A stretch of 47,629 bases of DNA from Rhodocyclales bacterium RIFCSPLOWO2_02_FULL_63_24. GTDB lineage: Bacteria > Pseudomonadota > Gammaproteobacteria > Burkholderiales > Rhodocyclaceae. Shown piece by piece: positions 16,601-25,600 of the stretch. The translations under genes were made by a program, and so were the position numbers. The notes below the pieces were generated by a model. It did not search any database and was not told the origin of the DNA. It was given only the letters and a program-made list of their open reading frames with translations. Location: positions 1 to 47,629 of the forward strand of contig MHZX01000055.1 of assembly GCA_001828935.1 (NCBI GenBank), in the 5' to 3' direction. Within the stretch, counting starts at the first letter, position 1, and every line of letters starts with the position of its first letter.

Positions 16601-19600
16601 ACGACCCAGTTTGCGGCTCTCACCACCGCGCAGGTCGCTAAGCTGACCACGACCCAGGTTGCAGCACTGACCACGACTCAGATCGTCGCGCTTGAGACAA
16701 CCGACATCGCGAAGTTAAGCACCGCTCAGGTCAAGGCGATTGAAACCACCGACTTGGCGGTTCTTACCACGACACAGATTGCGGGGCTGACCACGGCCCA
16801 GATCGCTGGATTAAGCACGACGCAGGTCGCCGTCCTGACGACCACTCAGATTGGTGCTTTCGAGACAACGGATCTTGCGAAGCTGAGCACTGCGCAGGTG
16901 CGAGCGATTGAAACCACTGGCTTGGCAGCCCTCACCTCGACACAGATTGCGGGCCTGACCACGGCGCAGATTGCGGGGCTGTCCACGACGCAGGTTGCTG
17001 CGCTGACCACGACGCAAATTGGCGCCATACAGACCTCGGATATAGCTGCACTCAATTCCACTCAGACCTCCGCGCTTGAGACAACCGATCTTGCGGTCCT
17101 GACGACAACCCAGTTTGGTGCCATGAGCACGGCGGGCATTGCCGCACTGACGACGACCCAGATTGGTGTCTTGACCACGACGCAGGTGGCAGCCATCACG
17201 ACCGCACAGGTCGCCAAACTGACCACGACCCAGATTGCCGCGTTGACCACGACCCAGATCGTCGCGCTTGAGACAACCGACATTGCGAAGTTAAGCACCG
17301 CTCAGGTCAAGGCGATCGAAACCACAGACTTGGCGGCTCTTACCACGACACAGATTGCGGGCCTGGCCACGGCCCAGATTGCTGGTTTGAGCACGACGCA
17401 GATCGTCGCGCTGACGACCACGCAGATTGGTGCCTTCGAGACAACGGATCTAGCCAAGCTGGGTACTTCCCAGGTTGCCGCGCTGGAAACGACCGACCTG
17501 GCGGTCCTGACCACGACACAAATCGCAGGCCTGACCACGGCACAGATCGCGGGTTTGAGCACGACGCAGGTCGCGGCACTGACGACGACGCAGATTGGTA
17601 CGTTCGAAACAACGGATCTTGCGAAGCTGAGCACGACGCAGATTGCCGCGCTGGAAACGACGGACCTGGCGGTTCTTACCACAACGCAGGTTGTCGGCTT
17701 GACGACGGCCCAGTTCGCGGGATTGACCACGACGCAGGTCGCTGCCCTGACCACGACACAAATTGGCGCCATTCAGACCTCGGATATAGCAGCGCTTACG
17801 TCCACACAAACCTCTGCAATAGAGACGACTGATCTTGCGGTCCTCACGACGACGCAGATTTCAGCCGTGAGCACAGTAGGTTTTGGTGCATTGACGACCA
17901 CGCAGATGGGCGTATTGACCACTACGCAAGTTGCTGCGATCACAAGCGCGCAGGTGGATGCGTTGAGCACGACGCAGGTTGCCGCATTGAGCACGACGCA
18001 GATCGCGGCACTGGAAACGACCGATCTGGCTTCGCTGAACACCACGCAGATAGCGGCAATCGAAACGACGGACCTGGCGGCCCTCACCACGACACAAATT
18101 GTCGGCCTGACCACGGCACAGATCGCGGGTTTGAGCACGACGCAGATTGCGGCGCTGACGACGACCCAGGTTGCCTCCATTCAGACCTCAGACATTGCAG
18201 CACTCAATTCCACCCAGACGGCTGCGTTTGAGACGACTGATCTGGCGGTGTTGACCTCGACGCAGATTGCTGCCGTCAGCACCGCGGGCGTCGCCGCATT
18301 GACGACCACACAGATTGGTGTGCTGACCACGACGCAGGTCACTGCCATCACAAGCGCGCAGGTCGCCGCCTTGACCACGACGCAGGTTGCTGCGCTGACT
18401 ACGACGCAGATCGTTGCGATCGAGACCAGCGACATTGCCGGCATGAGTACTGCCCAGGTAACTGCGATCGAGACGTCCGATCTGACGGTATTGACTTCTG
18501 CGCAGTTCGCTGCTCTGACTACGGCTCAGCTTGCGGCGCTGACGACCACGCAAATTGCAGCATTGACCACTACCCAAATTGTTGCGATCGAGACATCGGA
18601 TCTGGCCAAGCTCAGCACGTTGCAGATTGCGTCAATCGAAACGACAGATTTGACGGTGCTTACGACCGGCCAGATTGCAGCACTGACGACAGCACAAGCT
18701 GCGGCTTTGACGACCACGCAAATCGCAGCCTTGACAACCACCCAATTTGCGGCGATCGAAACCAGCGATATTGCGCAGCTGACCACGACCCAGATAGCTG
18801 CAATCGAGACCACCGATCTGGTGATATTGAGTTCGGCACAGCTTGCAACCCTGAGTTCGGCCCAGCTTGTGGCATTGACTACAACCCAGATTGCGAGGCT
18901 TACTACCAGTCAGATCGAAGCCTTGACTACCACCCAAGTTGCTGTACTTGCGGTGGGCCAGATTGCGGCCTTGACGACAACCCAGATCGCCGTCATTGAA
19001 ACATCCGATATCGCGAAGTTGACCACGTCTCAAGTGGCGGCGATCGAAACCACCGACATTGCTGTGCTGACCACCGAACAATTGGCCGCGTTCAGCGCCA
19101 CCCAGTTCGGCGCCATGACGGCGAATCAGGTTGGAGCGTTGACCACTGGGCAAATCGGGTCACTGAGCGCGGCTGGCATTTCGTTGCTAAGTACTACACA
19201 AATAGCTGGAATCGCCGTAGCAGGATTGGCGAATTTGACTACAACCCAATTGTCCGGATTGACCACCAGCCAGATTCCGGCCTTGACCACCACCCAAGTG
19301 CCCGTATTGACAGCAGATCAGGTCGCCGCCTTGTCGACGAGTCAGATCGGTGCCCTGACCACAACTCAAATCGCAGCCCTTACCACACTTCAAATCGCTG
19401 CATTTGAGACGACCGATATTGCTGTGCTTAGTACCGCACAAATAGCCGCCATCGAGACAACCGATCTTGTGCAACTAACCGCTATCCAATTGGCTGCGGT
19501 CACTACCACCGAAATCTCGGCGTTGACCACCACGCAGGTGGCTGCACTCACTACCGACCAGATCGCTACACTGACTACAACTCAGGTGGCGGCGTTGGCC

Positions 19601-22600
19601 GCGGACCAGATCGCGGCGCTGACTACGACGCAAATTGCGGCCATCGAAACGACGGATTTGGCGAAACTGAGTACCGCACAGATTGCGGCGATTGAAACGA
19701 CGGACTTGGCCGCTTTGACCGACGGGCAGATCGCCGCGCTTACAACCACGCAAATCGCTGCCCTGACCACGACCCAGATAGCAGGTTTAGGTACCGCACA
19801 GGCTATCGCGCTTGAGACCACAGATATTGCCGTGCTGACTACCGCGCAAGTGGCCGCAATCGAGACAACCGACCTGGTGCAGTTGAGTGCAATCCAGCTT
19901 GCGGCTATCAGCACGACCGATACCGAGAAGCTTACCGTTACCCAAGTGGCGGCACTAACCACGGACCAGATTGTCGCTCTCACCACCACTCAGGTTGGGG
20001 TTCTGGCCACGTCCCAAATAGCCGCCCTGACCACCACGCAAGTGGCAGCAGTTGAGACGTCCGATCTCGTCAAACTGAGTACCACGCAGATTTCTGCGAT
20101 TCAGACAAGCGATTTGGCAAGCCTGACCGATAGTCAGCTCATTGCGCTGACGACAACTCAAATCGCTGCTTTGACCACAACCCAGATAGCGGCCCTCGGT
20201 ACTGCCCAGGTGGCGGCGCTAGAGACGACTGATATTGCAGCGCTGACGACTGCGCAAATAGTGGCGATCCAGACGACTGACTTGGTGCAGTTGAGCGCAA
20301 ACCAGCTTTCCGCAATAACTACCACCGACCTTGAGAAGCTCACGACTACCCAGGCGGCCGCTTTGACCACCGACCAAGTGGCAGCGCTAACCACAACCCA
20401 GTTTGTGGTCCTGGCCACGAGCCAGATCGCTGCGCTGACGACAACCCAGATCGCGGCTATTGAGACAACCGATCTCGTGAAGTTGAGTACCGATCAGCTT
20501 GCCAAGATCGAAACCACCGATATAGCCGTATTGACCGACAATCAGCTCACCGCGCTGACAACGACGCAAGTGGCGGGCTTGGCCACGAGCCAGATCGCTG
20601 CCTTGGGAACGGCGCAGGTTGCCTCGCTCGAGACCACTGACCTCGCTGTGCTGAGCTCTGCCCAGATAAGGGCGGTTGAAACAACGGATCTGGTGCAGTT
20701 GAGCGCAAGCCAGATTGCGGCATTGAGCACAACGGCCATCGGCACATTGACGACCACTCAGGTGGCAGTACTGACCACCGACCAAGTAGCAGCCCTGACG
20801 ACTACGCAGGCGGGCGCCTTGGCGACGAGCCAGATTGTCGCATTGACCACGACGCAGATTGCGGCCATTGAGACGACTGACCTTGTGAAGCTGAGCACCG
20901 ATCAGATCGTGAAGATCGAGACGTCTGATATTGCCGTATTGACCGCCAACCAGATGGCTGCGCTGACGACGACGCAGATGGGAGCTTTGACGACCAGTCA
21001 GATCGCCGCATTGGCAACGTCCCAGATTGCATCGATCGAGACTACTGATTTTGCTGTGCTGGGCACGGCCCAGATAAGGGCGATTGAGACTACGGATCTG
21101 GTGCAATTGAGTGCAAATCAGGTTGTCGCATTGAGCACGACGGCACTTGCGGCGCTGACAACCGATCAAGTGACGGTGCTGACCGCTGAACAGGCGGCAG
21201 CCCTGACGACCACGCAGATAGTTGTCATGACGACCGGCCAGATTGCGGCATTGACCACCACGCAGGTTGCGGCCATTGAAACGACCGATCTTGCGCAGGT
21301 GACCACGTCGCAGATCGCGAAACTTGAGACGACGGATGTGGCGGCACTGACGGCGCAGCAGATTGGCGTACTGACGACCACCCAAATCGTCGCACTGACG
21401 ACCTCCCAAATCGCTGCCTTGGGCACGCTGCAAGTCGTGGCTCTGACGACCACGGATATCGGGGTGCTCAGTAGCGCACAGGTAAAGGCGTTCGAAACGA
21501 CCGACCTGGTCCAGTTGAGCGCAAGCCAGGTGGCAGCGTTGCAAACAGATGGCGTTGCCGCGCTGACAACCACTCAGGTGGCAGTGATGACCACCGACCA
21601 GATAGCGGCCCTGACAACTACTCAAGTAGTGGCCTTGGGGACGGCCCAGATTCAAGCATTGACCACGACGCAGGTGGCAGCGATCGAAACGACCGACATT
21701 GTGCAACTTAGTACGTCGCAGATCGCGAAACTGGAAACGACGAATGTCGCAGCGCTGACAACACAGCAGGTCGGCATACTGACAACCACCCAAGTTGGCG
21801 TATTGACTACAGACCAGGTCGCTGCCTTGAGCACGCTGCAAGCGGTAGCCCTGACGACCACGGAAATCGGAGTGCTTAGTAGTGCGCAGGTCAGGGCGCT
21901 GGAAACGACCGACCTGGCTCAGTTGAGCGCAAACCAGGTAACGGCGATACAGACTGCAGGCGTCGCCGCGTTGACAACCACGCAAGTGGCGGTGCTGACC
22001 ACCGACCAAGTCGTAGCACTGACGACCACGCAGGTCGCCGCCTTGGCGACAAGCCAGATTGCCGCATTGACGACCACGCAGATTGCGGCACTCGAGACCA
22101 CGGATATTGCCAAGCTGAGTACCGCTCAAGTAAAGGCTGTCGAAACGACTGATTTGGTACAGATGAGTACGGGCCAAATAGCGGCACTCACTACGACCAC
22201 AGTCGCTGTCTTGACCACCACCCAGGTGGCTGCGCTGACCACCACCGAGGTCGCGGCCCTGACCACCACTCAAGTAGTCGAGTTGACCACGGCACAGATC
22301 GCTGCCCTGACAACGACGCAAATCGCAGCGGTCGAGACATCCGATCTTGCAAAATTCAGCACGGCGCAGATCGCTGCAATTAACACGACGGACGCCGCGA
22401 AGCTGACCACCGATCAGATCGTTGCCTTGACCACGACCCAGATCGCCGCCTTGACGACAGCGCAAATTGCGGCCCTGACCACGACGCAGGTGGTTGCGAT
22501 TGAGACAGCCGATGTCGCCAAGCTGACGACCTCTCAGCTTCGGGCCATTGAGACGACTGACTTGGTAACCTTGACGTCGCAACAGATAGCGGCGTTGACC

Positions 22601-25600
22601 ACGACCCAGGTGGCGGCTCTGACCACGACCCAGATCGAGCTCCTGACCACGACGCAAGTCGCCGCTCTTGAAACGTCGGATATCGCTGCGCTTGGTACGG
22701 CACAGGTGCGCGCGATTGAAACGACGGACGTGGCTCAACTCACGACTGCCCAGATCGCAGCCTTGAGCACGACCAGTGTGGCGGCAATTACGACGACCCA
22801 GGTCGCGGAACTGACCACTGCACAAGTTCAGGCTTTGACCACCGCCCAAGCGCAGGTATTGACAACCAGCCAAATCGCGGAATTGTCAACGACGCAAATC
22901 GTGGCGATGGAGACTTCCGATATCGCCAAGATTGGCACCGCGCAAGTGGCGGCAATTGTCACAACCGACATTGCAGTCTTGACTACTGATCAAATCGTGG
23001 CACTGACGACGAGCCAGGTATCGGCCTTGACGACAGATCAAGTCGGTGTCTTGACGACCACGCAAGTTGCGGCCATCGAAACCTCGGATATTGCGAAGCT
23101 CACTACTGCGCAAGTGAGGGCGATCAGCACGACCGATGTGGCTGTCCTCACGACTGACCAGGTGATAGCCCTACTGACGACGCAAGTCGCGGCCTTGACT
23201 ACCACCCAGGTTGCAGCATTGACCTCGGCGCAGGTTGCGGCAATGCAGACTTCCGATGTCGCATCCCTTAGCAGTGCGCAAGTTCGGGCAATCGAGACAA
23301 CGGATCTGGTGGCCTTGAGTGCTGAACAGATTGCGGTGGTGACTACTGCCGCCATTTCCGCCCTGACGACAACTCAGATCGCTGTATTGACTACTGAGCA
23401 GGTAGCGGCGCTGACGACTGGTCAGATTGCTGCGCTGGCCACGAGTCAAATCGCGGCATTGACCGCGACTCAAGCCCCGGCAATCGAGACGCCGACCGAT
23501 GTTGCAAAATTGACTACCAGTCAGATTGCCTCGCTGACCACGACTGCGTTCGCCGCGTTGACAACCGACCAGATCGTTGCGCTGACCACATCCCAGGTAG
23601 CCGCATTGACCACAACGCAAATTGCGGCGCTTACCTCCGCGCAAGTAGCGGCAATGGAGACTTCCGACGTTGCGGCCTTGAGTACCGCTCAAGTTCGAGC
23701 AATGGAAACCACGGATCTGGCGGCCTTGACTGCCGAGCAGATCGCTGCCGTGAAGACTTCTGGGATCGCGGCGCTGACGACGACTCAGGTCGCAGTATTG
23801 ACCACCGATCAGGTGGTTGCCCTTACCAGTTCGCAAGTCGCTGCTCTGGCTACGAGTCAGATCGCAGTGCTGACCACAACCCAGGCGGCCGCGATCGAAG
23901 TGGCTGATATCGCCACCTTGAGCACAGCCCAAGTGGTAGCTCTCACGACGACAGACTTCGTAGTGCTCGGAACGGATCAGATTGCTGCTCTGACCACCAG
24001 CCAAGTCGCCGCCCTGACGACCGATCAGATAGTGAAGCTTACGACCACGCAGGTAGTCGCGATCGAAACGTCCGACATTGCCGTGCTGACCACGGCGCAA
24101 TTGGTCAAACTGGAGACTACTGATCTGGTCAAGATGACGACCGATCAGATTCAGGCGATCAGCGCGGCGGGAATCGCAGCTCTAACGACCACCCAGATTG
24201 GTGCGATAACCTCTACCCAGATTCAAGCGATTAGTACCTCGGGAATCGCGAGCCTGACCACGTCTCAAGTATCGGTTTTGACCACTACGACGATTGCGGC
24301 GCTGACTACCGATCAGGTGGCAGCGATCTCGACGGCGGGAATAGCGGCCTTGACCACGACCCAGGTGGTCGTTATCGAGTCGTCCGACATCGCGGCGCTT
24401 ACCACTACGCAGATAGCGAAGATCACCACCACGGATATGGCGGTGCTTACCACGACGCAGATAGTTGCGCTGACGACCGATCAGATACCTGCGTTCAGTA
24501 CCGGGCAGATTGCTGGACTGACTACAACGCAGGTTGCGGCGCTGCAAACGTCGGATATCGCGGCGCTGACCAGCGGGCAAGTCAGGGGAATCGAGACGAC
24601 CGACTTGGTGCAACTTACCACGACGCAAATTGTGGCCTTGATGAGCGATCAGGTGATCGGGCTTAGTACGGCGCAGGTCGCCGCCTTGACGACCACGCAG
24701 ATCGTGGCAATGGAAACCTCTGACTTCGCCTCGTTGAGTAGCTCGCAGCTAAGAGCCATCTCAACTACCGACCTTGCCGCCATTACGACGACGCAGATAG
24801 CCGCGCTGACGACGGATCAGATATCGGGATTGCGCACGGATCAGATTGCGCTCTTGACCACGACGCAGTTCGCGGTAATCGAGACATCGGATATCGCCGC
24901 GCTGACGAGTGCGCAGGTCAGGGCCATCGAGACGACGGATCTTGTCCGCCTGACCACGACGCAGCTTGTCGCCCTTACGACGGATCAGGTACCTGGATTG
25001 AGTACTGGTCAGATAGCGGCACTGACCACAACCCAGATAGCGGCGATTGAATCTTCGGATATCGCGGCAATGTCGAGCGCCCAGGTAAGAGCCATTACCA
25101 CTACCGATTTGGCTGTGCTCACCACGACGCAGATTGCGGCGCTGACTGTCGACCAGATACCCGGACTGACGACTAGCCAGATTGACGTGCTGACTACAAC
25201 GCAGGCTGGGGCTCTCGAAACGTCGGATATAGCGGCACTGTCGGGTGCGCAGGTTGCAGCGCTCACCACCACGAACTTGTTGTTGCTCACGACGACGCAG
25301 TTCCAGGCGATCTCCACTGCAGGCATTGCGGCTTTGACCACAACCCAGGTGGTGGAGTTGAATACGACCGACATTGCGGCTCTGACGACCGACCAGGTGG
25401 CCGCAATCAGTGCTGCGGGCATCGGTGCATTGACCACGACGCAGATTGCTGTATTCGAAACCACGGATGTCGCTGCGCTGACGACGTCGCAGATCAGCAA
25501 CATCAGTACTACGAATCTGGTTGAACTCACCACAACGCAGATCGTCGCTCTGACTACCGATCAGATTCCGAAGCTGAGCACAGTGCAGATTGCGGCCCTC

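Noticed and set aside
20387..22873. An 828-residue open frame on the minus strand, plus several other long antisense frames inside 13682-27100
   Set aside because: The 24-bp repeat keeps every frame in the same codon context, so a stop-free antisense frame is repeated along with it. Their Arg/Gly/Leu/Cys-rich products are a mirror of the sense repeat and lack ribosome binding sites.
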